Shown here piece after piece: positions 19,640 through 29,346 of a DNA stretch of 64,000 nucleotides. Position 1 is the stretch's first letter. Every line of letters starts with the position of its first letter. The DNA comes from Ignavibacteriales bacterium. GTDB lineage: Bacteria > Bacteroidota > Ignavibacteria > Ignavibacteriales > Melioribacteraceae. Under the pieces are notes generated by a model that made no database searches, was not told the DNA's origin, and saw nothing but the letters and a program-made list of their open reading frames with translations. Position numbers and translations under genes: made by a program. The stretch lies in assembly GCA_020635285.1 (NCBI GenBank), contig JACKAB010000044.1, positions 310,001-374,000 on the forward strand, read 5' to 3'.

Positions 19640-21009
19640 TGGGTAGTATTGATTACACTCAAGAATTATCGGTTGTTGAGGGAAAGCCGGCACTAAGAGA
19701 GCTTGATGAACTTATTTCAAAACCCTTAGACTCTAAACCTGATATAAAATTTTATATAGCTTTAGCTGTCACCTTGACGATGCTTACAATTGGTGCAATT
19801 GGTTTAACTGCATCTTTATATTACGGAACAGGACTTTGGGGAAATAACAACCCCGTAGGCTGGGGTTTCCCAATTGTAAATTTTGTATTTTGGATTGGTA
19901 TTGGTCACGCCGGAACTTTAATTTCCGCGATTCTATTTTTATTCAGACAAAAGTGGAGAACAGGTATTGCTCGTTTTGCAGAGGGGATGACAATCTTTGC
20001 AGTAATCACAGCAATGATATTCCCAATTATCCATACAGGCCGCCCATGGCTTGCTGCAATATATTTGTTGCCATATCCAAACCAACATTCACTTTGGGTT
20101 AATTTTACATCTCCATTACTGTGGGATGTATTTGCTGTATCTACTTATTTTACGGTATCATTTGTTTTTTGGTATATTGGTTTAATTCCGGATTTTGCAA
20201 CTTTGAGAGATAGAACTTCAAATAAAATTAAAAAGATTATTTACTCAGTTACAAGTTTAGGTTGGAGACATTCAAACAGACACTGGCAAAATTATGAATT
20301 AACTTATTTAATACTTGCAGGATTTGCTACTCCGCTTGTTCTATCTGTTCATACAATTGTGAGCTTTGACTTTGCAGTTGCAATTTTACCAGGTTGGCAT
20401 ACAACAATTTTCCCCCCTTATTTTGTTGCCGGCGCTGTTTTTTCTGGTTTTGCTATGGTTCAGAATGTTTTAATTTTCATTAGAAAAATTTTCAACTACG
20501 AACACATTATTACTATGGATACTCTTGAAAGAATGAATAAAATAATTCTTTTGACAGGTATGCTTGTTGGTTATGCATATTCCATGGAGTTTTTCATTGC
20601 ATGGTACAGCGGTGTTCAACCAGAAGTTTTTGCTTTTATGAATAGAGCTTTTGGAGATTACTTTTGGGCTTATTGGATTATGTTTTCTTGCAATGTTTTT
20701 ATTCCGCAACTTTTTTGGTTTAAGAAAGTTAGAAGATCAATACCATTTATGTTTGTAATTGCAGTTTTAGTAAATGTTGGAATGTGGTTTGAAAGATTTG
20801 TGATTACAGTTACATCGCTTTCAAGAGATTATTTGCCTTCAAGCTGGGCTTACTTCAAACCAACGTTGACAGATGCATCATTATTGATAGGAAGCTTCGG
20901 ATTGTTTTTTACCTTAGTCTTACTTTTTACAAAGTCCTTGCCGGTTATTTCTATTGCAGAAGTTAAAGCAGTTGTTGATGGTTCACAACCTAAGCATGGA
21001 GATCATTAA
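19639..21009 (+). CDS. actC: Alternative Complex III subunit ActC (NrfD-type quinol-site membrane protein)
   Basis: 456 residues, about ten membrane helices. NPVGWGFPIVNFVFWIGIGH near residue 75, HTGRPWLAAIYLLPYPNQHS, LLWDVFAVSTYF and LAGFATPLVLSVHTIVSFDF match the NrfD/PsrC-like ActC, which holds a quinol site and possibly a proton path in the membrane. It starts at GTG overlapping the last base of actB, and ActD begins one base after its stop codon. No break. Confidence 0.93.
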   Translation: MGSIDYTQELSVVEGKPALRELDELISKPLDSKPDIKFYIALAVTLTMLTIGAIGLTASLYYGTGLWGNNNPVGWGFPIVNFVFWIGIGHAGTLISAILFLFRQKWRTGIARFAEGMTIFAVITAMIFPIIHTGRPWLAAIYLLPYPNQHSLWVNFTSPLLWDVFAVSTYFTVSFVFWYIGLIPDFATLRDRTSNKIKKIIYSVTSLGWRHSNRHWQNYELTYLILAGFATPLVLSVHTIVSFDFAVAILPGWHTTIFPPYFVAGAVFSGFAMVQNVLIFIRKIFNYEHIITMDTLERMNKIILLTGMLVGYAYSMEFFIAWYSGVQPEVFAFMNRAFGDYFWAYWIMFSCNVFIPQLFWFKKVRRSIPFMFVIAVLVNVGMWFERFVITVTSLSRDYLPSSWAYFKPTLTDASLLIGSFGLFFTLVLLFTKSLPVISIAEVKAVVDGSQPKHGDH

Positions 21010-21010
21010 A

Positions 21011-22144
21011 ATGAGTGAAAAATTATTTTCATACACAGCTTTATTTAATACTCCTGATGAAATAATTCATGCAGCTAAAGCAGTTGCTGATAAAGGTTAC
21101 ACAAAATTTGATGTGAACACTCCTTATCCAGTTCATGGAATGGATTCGGCAATGAAACTAAAAACATCAAAATTGGGATTTGTTACTTTGTTTGCCGGTT
21201 TAGGCGGTGCCGCATTAGCTTTGCTTACTATGGGTTGGATGATGGGAATTGACTATCCGAATGTTATTGGTGGCAAACCTTTTTTCCCTTTGCCAGCATT
21301 TATTCCTATAACTTTTGAACTTACTGTATTAGTTGCAACTTTATCGACGGTAGCGTTTTTGCTTTTCTTCTTTTTTAAATTACCCAACAATCGTCATCCG
21401 CTTCATGATACAAATTATATGAAGAACGTTTCTTCCGATAAATACGGTGTTAGTATTGAAGCTGAAGATCCAAAATTTAATTTGGAAGAAGTAAAATCAT
21501 TATTCGAAAGTTTGCATGCGTCAGTTATTGAGCCGGTTTATTTTGATGAAGAAGAGGTAAATTACAAACCAAAAATTGCAGATGGAAAATTTTTAGCATT
21601 TCTGGCTGCGGTAGCAATATTCGTATCTGTTTCTGCTTATACTCATCTGAATTATTTATTATATATAGTTCCATTTAACTGGATGGCTGAGCAGGGCAAA
21701 CTTGTCCCTCAATCAACAAATGATATTTTTACAAATGGTTCAAGTATGCAGACACCGGTAGAAGGCTCTGTAGCAAGGGGATTTATTCCTTACGCCTTTA
21801 AAGATAAACCAGATGAAGCTGGAAAATTTTTAGTGAATCCATTAATCCCAAACGAACAAAACTTAGCTGTTGGCAAAAATAAATTTAATATATATTGCTC
21901 GCCTTGTCATGGTTATTTAGCCGAAGGTGATAGCAGATTAAGAGGGCAATTCCCAAATCCACCCAGTTTGCATTCTGAAAAAGTGAGAGGTTGGTCGGAT
22001 GGAAGAATTTATCACGTTATTGTTGAGGGTCAAAATGTAATGCCTTCTTATTCATCACAGCTTTCCAGAGAAGAAAGATGGGCAGTTGTAAATTATATTC
22101 GTGTTCTTCAAAGATCTTTAAATGCTAAGGAGTCTGATTTATAA
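21011..22144 (+). CDS. actDE: ActD-ActE fusion: membrane subunit with C-terminal monoheme cytochrome c
   Basis: The start is taken at ATG 21011 (MSEKLFSYTALFNTPDEIIH); the longer frame begins inside actC. Residues 1-175 are ActD (DUF3341): FDVNTPYPVHGMDSAMKL, two membrane segments (residues 58-82 and 98-120), and the acidic EAEDPKFNLEEV part. Residues about 195-377 hold another membrane segment, then IPNEQNLAVGKNKFNIYCSP with the heme site CSPCH, and Met ligands in VMPSYSSQLS, which is the ActE cytochrome. In Rhodothermus and most described ACIII operons these are two genes. Here there is a single uninterrupted frame of 377 codons, so electrons could leave through a tethered cytochrome. actF starts on its last base. 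Confidence 0.85.
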   Translation: MSEKLFSYTALFNTPDEIIHAAKAVADKGYTKFDVNTPYPVHGMDSAMKLKTSKLGFVTLFAGLGGAALALLTMGWMMGIDYPNVIGGKPFFPLPAFIPITFELTVLVATLSTVAFLLFFFFKLPNNRHPLHDTNYMKNVSSDKYGVSIEAEDPKFNLEEVKSLFESLHASVIEPVYFDEEEVNYKPKIADGKFLAFLAAVAIFVSVSAYTHLNYLLYIVPFNWMAEQGKLVPQSTNDIFTNGSSMQTPVEGSVARGFIPYAFKDKPDEAGKFLVNPLIPNEQNLAVGKNKFNIYCSPCHGYLAEGDSRLRGQFPNPPSLHSEKVRGWSDGRIYHVIVEGQNVMPSYSSQLSREERWAVVNYIRVLQRSLNAKESDL

Positions 22145-23336
22145 TGAGTTCAGCCGCTAACATTAATATTGAGTATGTTAAAAAAGATTTGCCTCCTTTT
22201 ATTAATAAAATTGGAATTGGCTTAACAGTTGTTGGACTTATTTTAGTAGTTCTTGCATATTTTACTGATCCGACAAGAAGTGCATTTAATAATATAATTT
22301 TACTTATGTTCGTGACTAGTATTGGACTTGGTTCTTTATTCTTGGTTGCAATTGAGTATCTAGGAGGAGCTGTTTGGAGTACACCATTTAGAAGAATTGC
22401 AGAAATTCTAGCATCAACTTTATTGGTTGTTCCAGTTCTTGCAATTCCAATTTATTTTAATCTTCATGGAGTTTATCATTGGACACACGCAGATGTTGTT
22501 GCAACCGATGAATTACTATCACACAAAAGTGGTTATTTAAATGAAACTTTCTTTACCATTAGAGTGATAGCTTACTTTGCAATCTGGATTTTATTTTATT
22601 TTATTCTTACTAAAAATTCGCAAAAACAAGATGTTACAAAAGATCAAGCATTAACAAAAAGAATATTAGAAATTCGGCAATTTTTATTCCATTTTTTGCA
22701 ATTACAGTTACGTTTTCCTCAATTGATTGGATGATGAGTTTAGAGCCTCATTGGTTTTCAACAATTTTTGGAGTTTATTATTTTTCCGGTACGTTTTTGT
22801 CAGCATTGGCTATAATCACTTTTTTGGTTGTTTATTTTCATCAAAAAGGATTATTTCCAAAAGGAATTGTAACTGATCATTATTATAGCTTTGGCGCATT
22901 GCTTTATGGATTTTTAAATTTTTGGGCTTATATTGCCTTTAGTCAGTTCATGCTAATTTGGTATGCAAATCTTCCAGAAGAGACTTTTTGGTTTTTAAAT
23001 AGATGGGAAGGAAGTTGGCAAATATATTCAATTGCGCTTATTCTAATTCACTTTTTAATCCCATTTTTTGCGCTTGTTTCTCAACCATCTAAAACAAATG
23101 GAAGCCGCTTAAAGTTTATGGCAATATGGCTCCTTGTTGCACACTTTATGGATCTATATTTTCTTGTGATGCCCACTTTTAGTCCAGATGGAGTTGCGCT
23201 TGGCTGGATTGAATTAGGGTTTTTCTTACTTGCATTTGGCATTGTATTTTTAACATTTTCGATAAAAGCAAAAAGTGTAAATTTAGTCCCTATCGGTGAT
23301 CCGAAACTTAAAAGAGGAATTGATTTTAGACTTTAA
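22144..23336 (+). CDS. actF: Alternative Complex III subunit ActF (one frameshift)
   Basis: About 397 residues with ten predicted membrane helices; a paralogue of ActC in the NrfD/PsrC group. The first frame goes wrong after ILEIRQ and stops at 22734. One added base near 22671-22682 restores GIFIPFFAITVTFSSIDWMM followed by SLEPHWFSTIFGVYYFSGTF, the conserved ActF core, and joins it to the rest. It completes the membrane part of ACIII. As this is an obligate subunit and the surrounding genes are intact, the break is probably a consensus error. A second ATG at 22731 is not a real start. Confidence 0.88.
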
Positions 23337-23350
23337 TTAAGAGTTAATTT

Positions 23351-24280
23351 ATGGCTGATAAAAATAGTTTTGAACCCGAAATAGAATTTAAAGATTTACC
23401 CAAAAATCCTTCAAGATTATTTGGTTGGGTTTTTCCGTATTATGCTGTATTATTTTTAGTAATGGGAATTTATTTTGTAAAGCATATGAATTCCGCTTCA
23501 TTTAATAATGTACCAGCAATTTATACAGATTCTTTAATTGTTAGCGCTGATGTTGAGATGAAAAAGGGTGGGATAATGCCGGCGATTGATTTGGGAATAA
23601 TTTCAAATCCCAATGCAGATTTAATTGGACAAGGCAAAACTCTTTTTCAAACAAATTGTTCTTCCTGCCATGGCACCGAGGGTAAAGGCGATGGTGTTGC
23701 AGCAGCGGCATTAACTCCAAAACCTAGAAATTTTCATGAAACTGAAGGATGGACAAATGGAAGAACTTTTACTGACTTATATAATACTTTAGAAAAAGGC
23801 GTGCCCAATACCGGTATGATTGCATATGAATTTATACCGGCTAAAGATAGGATTGCAATTATTCAATATTTGAGAACATTTACAGATTTCCCAAAAGTTT
23901 CAGATCAAGAAATTGCTAAACTTGATGAAAACTTTTCATTTTCAAAGGGAGTGGCAACTGCAAGTAATATTACATTAGAAATGGCAACAAAAAAAATAGC
24001 CGAAGAAGCTAATACTAAACTTGATTTGAATGTTGTTATTGAAAAAATCAATCAATCAAATGATAAAAATATTGTTGGTCTTTTTAACAGTTATGCTTTG
24101 GATAAAGAAAAAGTTTTAGTTGTCTTCAGTAGAGATTATTTGAAAACTAATAATGCTGATTTATTTATTGACCGGCTTATTGCTTCACCAAGCGCAAATG
24201 GGTTTAAGCCTAGTATTGTTGAATTACCAAGAGAACAGATTATTCAATTATTTAATGTTTTAGTAAAAGCTGTAAGTTAA
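23351..24280 (+). CDS. Membrane-anchored monoheme cytochrome c
   Basis: 309 residues: one N-terminal membrane helix (residues 22-42), then a class I cytochrome c with the heme site CSSCHG near residue 102 and KGVPNTGMIAYEFIPAKDRI as probable Met-ligand region. A further 100 residues lie beyond the heme domain (DLNVVIEKINQS..., up to the C-terminus) that I do not recognise. Located between actF and SCO, it probably carries electrons from ACIII to the oxidase, whose subunit II has no heme domain of its own. An alternative role as an extra ACIII heme subunit is possible. Confidence 0.8.
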   Translation: MADKNSFEPEIEFKDLPKNPSRLFGWVFPYYAVLFLVMGIYFVKHMNSASFNNVPAIYTDSLIVSADVEMKKGGIMPAIDLGIISNPNADLIGQGKTLFQTNCSSCHGTEGKGDGVAAAALTPKPRNFHETEGWTNGRTFTDLYNTLEKGVPNTGMIAYEFIPAKDRIAIIQYLRTFTDFPKVSDQEIAKLDENFSFSKGVATASNITLEMATKKIAEEANTKLDLNVVIEKINQSNDKNIVGLFNSYALDKEKVLVVFSRDYLKTNNADLFIDRLIASPSANGFKPSIVELPREQIIQLFNVLVKAVS

Positions 24281-24314
24281 AATAAATTCCTTTTTCTCCC
24301 GTTTTTAAATTAAA

Positions 24315-25091
24315 ATGAGATTTTCAATCAAAAATATTTTCTATTTAATTTTAGTTCTTTGTGTCTTTAGTTTTAGAATAGTTGCGGAAAATGATGACCA
24401 TGTTACAGTTGGAATTGATGAAAAACTGGGTGCCCATTTTTCTGGTGATTTAGTTTTTACAAATTCAACTGGCCAAAAAGTTAAGTTAAGTGAAGTATTA
24501 ACTAAACCAACGTTGCTTGCATTTGTTTATTATGAATGTCCTGGAATTTGTAATAATACTTTAACTGAATTAGCTTGGGTTGTTGATAGAGTGGATTTAG
24601 AACCCGGCGAAGATTTTCAGGTTTTAACTATTAGTATTGATCATGATGAAAGTTATGAATTAGCAGCCAAGAGTAAAAATGATTATGTGACTTCGCTTAA
24701 AAGAAAGTTCCCAAAAGATGCTTGGACTTTCTTAGTTGCTGATTCTCTTACTGTTAAAAAGGTTACGTCAGAAGCTGGATTTTATTTTAAGAAAGTTGGC
24801 GATGAATACAGACATGCCGGTGCATTAATTACTGTTTCACCAGAAAGAAAAATTTCTCGTTACATTTTTGGTTCACAGTATAATCAGTTTGATGTAAAGA
24901 TGGCTTTGTTAGATGCAAAAGCCGGTAAGACAAATCCTACTGTTGCAAAATTATTACAATTTTGTTTTAGTTATGATCCAGAAGGGAGAAGTTACTCTCT
25001 TAACATAACTAGGATTGTTGGAACAATTATGTTGATCAGTGTTGGAATTTTCTTTGCATTTTTAGTTTTGAAGAAGAAAAAGAAAAATTAA
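24315..25091 (+). CDS. SCO1/SenC-family copper chaperone
   Basis: 258 residues. A signal sequence (residues 1-24) precedes a thioredoxin-like fold with the copper/redox motif YYECPGICNNTL (CxxxC near residues 77-81) and the histidine in FKKVGDEYRHAGAL. The C-terminus carries a membrane helix (IVGTIMLISVGIFFAFLVL) and a basic tail. Proteins of this family deliver copper to the CuA site of cytochrome oxidase subunit II, which is encoded 2.6 kb downstream. coxA starts 34 bases after its stop. Confidence 0.88.
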   Translation: MRFSIKNIFYLILVLCVFSFRIVAENDDHVTVGIDEKLGAHFSGDLVFTNSTGQKVKLSEVLTKPTLLAFVYYECPGICNNTLTELAWVVDRVDLEPGEDFQVLTISIDHDESYELAAKSKNDYVTSLKRKFPKDAWTFLVADSLTVKKVTSEAGFYFKKVGDEYRHAGALITVSPERKISRYIFGSQYNQFDVKMALLDAKAGKTNPTVAKLLQFCFSYDPEGRSYSLNITRIVGTIMLISVGIFFAFLVLKKKKKN

Positions 25092-25125
25092 TTTGGTAAA
25101 AAGTTTTTTAATTTAGGAGATTTTA

Positions 25126-26784
25126 ATGGCAAATGGAACAATTGCTATTGATGATAAATCATTTTTAGAAGAAGGGACAACTAAAAAAGCAACTGGAATT
25201 GCTTCATGGTTATTCAGCACAGATCATAAAAGAATTGGGCTAATGTACCTAATTGCTATTGCTATTTTCTTTTTTACTGGAGCAATTTTGGGTGTATTGA
25301 TGCGATTGGAACTTATTGCACCTGGAAGAACAATTATGGATGCACAAACTTATAACACAATTTTTACTCTTCACGGTGTTATAATGATTTTTCTTTTTAT
25401 TATTCCAGGAATTCCCGCTGTATTTGGCAATTTCTTTTTACCCCTTCAATTGGGTGCTAAAGATGTTGCTTTCCCAAGATTGAATCTTCTATCTTTTTGG
25501 ATTTATTTAATTGGAGCAGCATTAGTTTTAATTTCTCTATTTGTTGAAGGTGGTCCAATTGATACCGGGTGGACTTTCTATATTCCATATTCGGTAAGAA
25601 CAACAACTAATGTTTCACTTGCAATTTTTGCAGCATTTGTTTTAGGTTTCTCATCAATACTTACGGGCTTAAATTTTGTTACAACTGTGCACAGATTAAG
25701 AGCACCTGGAATGACTTATTTCAAAATGCCTTTATTTGTTTGGTCAACTTATGCAACTGCTTGGATTCAAATAATTGCTACTCCAGTTATAGGTATTACA
25801 ATTCTGTTAGTTGTTCTTGAAAGATTATTTGGAGTTGGAATTTTCGATCCAGCTCTAGGCGGAGATCCTGTTTTATTTCAACATATGTTTTGGATTTATT
25901 CTCACCCGGCTGTTTATATTATGATTTTACCGGCAATGGGAGTTGTCTCAGAAATTATTCCAACATTTGCTAGAAGGACAATTTTTGGATATAGGGCAAT
26001 TGCAATGTCCAGTTTAGCTATTGCTTTTATTGGTTATTTAGTTTGGGCTCATCATATGTTTACTAGCGGTATTAGTGAAACGGCAGCAATTATATTTTCC
26101 TTTTTAACGTTTATTGTTGCTTTGCCTAGTGCAATAAAAGTATTTAACTGGGTTGCCACTATGTATAAAGGTTCAATAGATCCTCAGCCTCCATTTTTAT
26201 GGGTGATGAGTTTCATATTTTTATTTTCTATTGGCGGATTAACGGGACTTGTACTTGGCGCACTTGTAACGGATGTTCACGTGCATGATACTTATTTTGT
26301 TGTTGCACATTTTCATTACGTTATGTTTGGTGGAACGGGGACAATATTTTTTGCAGCTCTATATTATTGGTTCCCTAAAATGACCGGTAAAATGTATAAC
26401 CTAAAACTTGCGAAGTTCAATGCTGCATTGTTCTTTGTGGCTTTTAATACGCTTTACTTCCCTAAATTTATTATGGGATATATGGGAATGCCAAGAAGAT
26501 ATTATGATTATTTACCTGAATTCCAAAATCTTCAGGTAGTTTCTACTGTTGGTTCTTGGCTCATGATCATTGTAATCTGTTTAATAATTTATAATTTACT
26601 CTCCGGACTTTTAAATGGATCAAAAGCAGAGGCAAATCCATGGGGAGGTGTAACTTTAGAGTGGCATATTGCATCGCCACCTCCTCTAGAAAATTTTCAT
26701 GAAATTCCTGAAGTTACTCATGAACCTTATGATTTTAGTCAGTTAAAGAATATGAAATACGGTTTAAAAGGAGAATCAAAATGA
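25126..26784 (+). CDS. coxA: Cytochrome c oxidase subunit I (A2-type heme-copper oxidase)
   Basis: 552 residues, 12 membrane helices. LHGVIMIFLF carries a heme a ligand. IYSHPAVYIMILP holds the CuB histidine but has the YSHP motif of A2-type oxidases instead of the Glu-containing A1 form. WAHHMFTSG gives two more CuB histidines and HDTYFVVAHFHYVMFGG the heme a3/a histidines. GAKDVAFPRLN retains the D-channel Asp. It reduces oxygen to water and pumps protons. AGGAG stands just before the ATG. The TGA stop overlaps the ATG of coxC (ATGA), which shows TGA is a stop here. Confidence 0.95.
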   Translation: MANGTIAIDDKSFLEEGTTKKATGIASWLFSTDHKRIGLMYLIAIAIFFFTGAILGVLMRLELIAPGRTIMDAQTYNTIFTLHGVIMIFLFIIPGIPAVFGNFFLPLQLGAKDVAFPRLNLLSFWIYLIGAALVLISLFVEGGPIDTGWTFYIPYSVRTTTNVSLAIFAAFVLGFSSILTGLNFVTTVHRLRAPGMTYFKMPLFVWSTYATAWIQIIATPVIGITILLVVLERLFGVGIFDPALGGDPVLFQHMFWIYSHPAVYIMILPAMGVVSEIIPTFARRTIFGYRAIAMSSLAIAFIGYLVWAHHMFTSGISETAAIIFSFLTFIVALPSAIKVFNWVATMYKGSIDPQPPFLWVMSFIFLFSIGGLTGLVLGALVTDVHVHDTYFVVAHFHYVMFGGTGTIFFAALYYWFPKMTGKMYNLKLAKFNAALFFVAFNTLYFPKFIMGYMGMPRRYYDYLPEFQNLQVVSTVGSWLMIIVICLIIYNLLSGLLNGSKAEANPWGGVTLEWHIASPPPLENFHEIPEVTHEPYDFSQLKNMKYGLKGESK

Positions 26785-27401
26785 GTAATCCCACTGAATT
26801 AACACATGCACCTCACAGAGACGATGTCGGTGCTAGAATGGGAATGTGGCTTTTCTTATTCACTGAACTTCTTTTGTTCGGGGGTTTATTTTTAGTTTAT
26901 GCTGTTTATAGACATGAATATTATTCTCAGTTTAGAGTTGCTGCACTTGAACTTAACTTAAGCATTGGCGCTTTGAATACTGTGATTTTGTTGACAAGTA
27001 GTCTTACGGTGGCATTATCAATTGGCGCTTTGCAAAAAGGACAGAAGCATTTATCGGTAATGTTATTATTGATCACGGATATTTTAGCTTTAGCCTTTAT
27101 GGTAAATAAATATTTTGAATGGTCAACTAAAATTCACCATGGAATATATCCCGGCAGTGAACATCTTTTAAATTTGCCCGATGGACAAATATTGTTTTAT
27201 GGCTTATATTATATTATGACTGGGCTGCATGCTTTATATATAATTATTGGGCTCGTATTTTTAACAATTGTTTTGGGCTTTGTAATTACCGGTTCTGTAA
27301 ATAAAGATAGCTATGTAAAATTGGAAAATGCTGGCCTTTATTGGCATTTGGTCGATTTAATTTGGATTTTCCTTTTCCCATTATTCTATTTAATTCAGTA
27401 G
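26781..27401 (+). CDS. coxC: Cytochrome c oxidase subunit III
   Basis: 206 residues with five membrane helices. RMGMWLFLFTELLLFGGLFL at the start and TGLHALYIIIGLVFL with YWHLVDLIWIFLFPLFYL at the end are the conserved subunit III segments. It lacks the first two helices of the longer seven-helix type, usual in many bacterial oxidases. It stabilises subunit I during proton pumping. Four-base overlap with coxA and ten-base gap to the subunit IV gene. Confidence 0.93.
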   Translation: MSNPTELTHAPHRDDVGARMGMWLFLFTELLLFGGLFLVYAVYRHEYYSQFRVAALELNLSIGALNTVILLTSSLTVALSIGALQKGQKHLSVMLLLITDILALAFMVNKYFEWSTKIHHGIYPGSEHLLNLPDGQILFYGLYYIMTGLHALYIIIGLVFLTIVLGFVITGSVNKDSYVKLENAGLYWHLVDLIWIFLFPLFYLIQ

Positions 27402-27410
27402 GAGATTTTA

Positions 27411-27704
27411 ATGCAAGAACATCATAACAATGAAACTCACCAAATTAGTTACAGTACTTACTTGCTGGTTTGGGTATCTCTGCTTGCGCTAACATCAATA
27501 ACAGTAACAGTTGCCGGAGTTCATTTAGGTGATTATACTTTATTTGTTGCCTTAATGATTGCAGCAATAAAATCAGCTTTAGTTATAAATATTTTTATGC
27601 ACATAAAATTTGAAGACCCAATATTTAAAGTTTTTTTAGGTATTAGCGGATTTACCCTTTTGGTAATATTTAGTTTAACATTTTTTGATTATATCTATAG
27701 GTAA
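27411..27704 (+). CDS. coxD: Cytochrome c oxidase subunit IV (prokaryotic)
   Basis: 97 residues, three membrane helices, with YLLVWVSLLALTSITVTVAG and IKSALVINIFMHIKFE as in the prokaryotic COX4 family. It is a small structural subunit. GGAGATTTTA precedes the ATG, the same spacer as before coxA. Gene order I-III-IV-II is compact, with seven bases to coxB. Confidence 0.9.
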   Translation: MQEHHNNETHQISYSTYLLVWVSLLALTSITVTVAGVHLGDYTLFVALMIAAIKSALVINIFMHIKFEDPIFKVFLGISGFTLLVIFSLTFFDYIYR

Positions 27705-27711
27705 ATAGTTT

Positions 27712-28374
27712 ATGAATTCAGATCCAACCGCATATGGTCAATATGTAGATTCAACAATGATGTACATCAGTTTGGTCTCGCTTACTTTTCTTTTGGGAAT
27801 TAGCGCGACGATGGTTTACTTCGTATTTAAATATAATCGTAAAAAAGGTGTTAAACCTGTTGATATTCATGGTAGCATGTTGCTGGAAACTGTTTGGTTT
27901 GTTATTCCTTTAATTTTGGTAATGTCCATGTTTTACTATGGTTTTATTGGATATAAAGATTTTAGAACAATTCCTAAAGATGCTCTTGAAATAAATGTAA
28001 CTGCAAGAATGTGGAATTGGGATTTTGTATACGCTAACGGAATGAATCTCGATACTTTATATGTTCCTGTTAACAAATCAATAAAGCTAAATTTAATTTC
28101 TAATGATGTAAATCATGCACTTTATATACCGGCTTTTAGAATAAAGCAGGATGTTATTGGCGGAACCCAACATTACATGATCTTTAAGGCAGATAAAATT
28201 GGAAGTTATAATATTGCTTGTGCGGAGTATTGCGGCTTAGACCATTCGGCAATGTACACAAGAGTGGTTGTAATGCCTGAAGAAGAATATAATAAATGGT
28301 ATGAATCAAATACTAAAGACGAAATAAAAGAAATAAAAACTGAAGAAGTAGCTAAAAAAGACTCTACTAATTAA
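27712..28374 (+). CDS. coxB: Cytochrome c oxidase subunit II (CuA)
   Basis: 220 residues: two N-terminal membrane helices (residues 17-38 and 62-84) then the periplasmic cupredoxin domain. WNWDFVYANG is the electron-entry aromatic patch, and the CuA ligands lie in NHALYIPAF and CAEYCGLDHSAM (Cys, Glu, Cys, His, Met). There is no fused heme domain, so the cytochromes encoded at 23351 or 29347 are likely donors. It lies after subunits I, III and IV rather than first. The C-terminus is a short charged tail (KDEIKEIKTEEVAKK). Confidence 0.94.
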   Translation: MNSDPTAYGQYVDSTMMYISLVSLTFLLGISATMVYFVFKYNRKKGVKPVDIHGSMLLETVWFVIPLILVMSMFYYGFIGYKDFRTIPKDALEINVTARMWNWDFVYANGMNLDTLYVPVNKSIKLNLISNDVNHALYIPAFRIKQDVIGGTQHYMIFKADKIGSYNIACAEYCGLDHSAMYTRVVVMPEEEYNKWYESNTKDEIKEIKTEEVAKKDSTN

Positions 28375-28391
28375 GAAAGTATAATTTAAAT

Positions 28392-29328
28392 ATGTCTGTT
28401 TCAGTAATTACAAATCAAAATAAGGTTAACCAAAATCAAGAAGTTTTAGGTTCTTCAAATAAGTACATTCAAAGTATAATTGAATTTAAAAATATTTTGA
28501 TGGAGTTGACAAAGTTTAGAATCACGTTTTTTGTTACAGTTACAACAACTGTAGGTTTTTTATTGAGCAGTGGAAAGTTTAATCTTGATCTCTTAATTGT
28601 TTCATTAGGAGTTTTAGTACTTGCTTCAGGTGCTTCTTCATTGAATGAATATCAAGAAAGAAATTCCGATGCAAAAATGGAAAGAACAAAATTGCGCCCA
28701 ATTCCTGCCGGAAGGATTTCTGAAAATAATGCTCTTTTAGTTTCCATTGCTTTAATTTTTCTTGGCTCTGCAATTTTATTTGTAAATGGTGTTACAGTTT
28801 TGCTGTTAGGAATATTTACATTGATTTGGTACAATGGAGTTTATACAAATTTAAAACTAAAACGGCATATGCAATATTACCTGGATCCTTGGTCGGTGCT
28901 CTTCCGCCAGTTATTGGATGGGCTGCTGCTGGTGGTAATATTTTTGATAGCGAAATTTTAGCTTTAGCCGGATTTTTATTTATTTGGCAAATTCCGCATT
29001 TTTGGCTTTTGCTTTTAATGTATGATAAACAATATAAAGACGCTGGTTATCCGACTCTTTCAAATGTGTTAAGTAATGCTCAAATTGTTAAAATTACTTT
29101 TGCTTGGATTGTAATCTTAGTTTTATCGAGCGCATTATTAATTTTTGTTGATTTATCAAGTGGAATTATTTCAAATTTAATTTTGGCAGTTTTGGGAATA
29201 TCAGTTTTGTATGCCACTATAAAAATAATTAAGGATCAAGAGAGAGTTTATAGGAAAAATTTCCACTTCATATAAATCTTTACGTACTTTGTATTTTGTT
29301 TTTAATTACAATTGAAAATTTAGTTTAA
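28392..29328 (+). CDS. ctaB: Protoheme IX farnesyltransferase (heme O synthase), two frameshifts
   Basis: UbiA-family prenyltransferase making heme O, the precursor of oxidase heme A. MELTKFRITFFVTVTTTVGF, then ASSLNEYQERNSDAKMERTK and LRPIPAGRIS give the first Asp-rich motif region. One added A in the run 28853-28856 connects YNGVYTNLKTKTAYAILPGS to LVGALPPVIGWAAAGG and FLFIWQIPHFWLLLLMYDKQ, the second motif. A second break near 29266-29273 hides the end INLYVLCILFLITIENLV, which would stop at 29328. The N-terminal 35 residues before the first helix are longer than usual. It follows coxB by 17 bases. Confidence 0.88.
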
Positions 29329-29346
29329 AATTAGGAATCACTTTTA

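Noticed and set aside
22731..23336. Separate gene starting at 22731
   Set aside because: It is the continuation of actF after a one-base break; the conserved core spans the junction.
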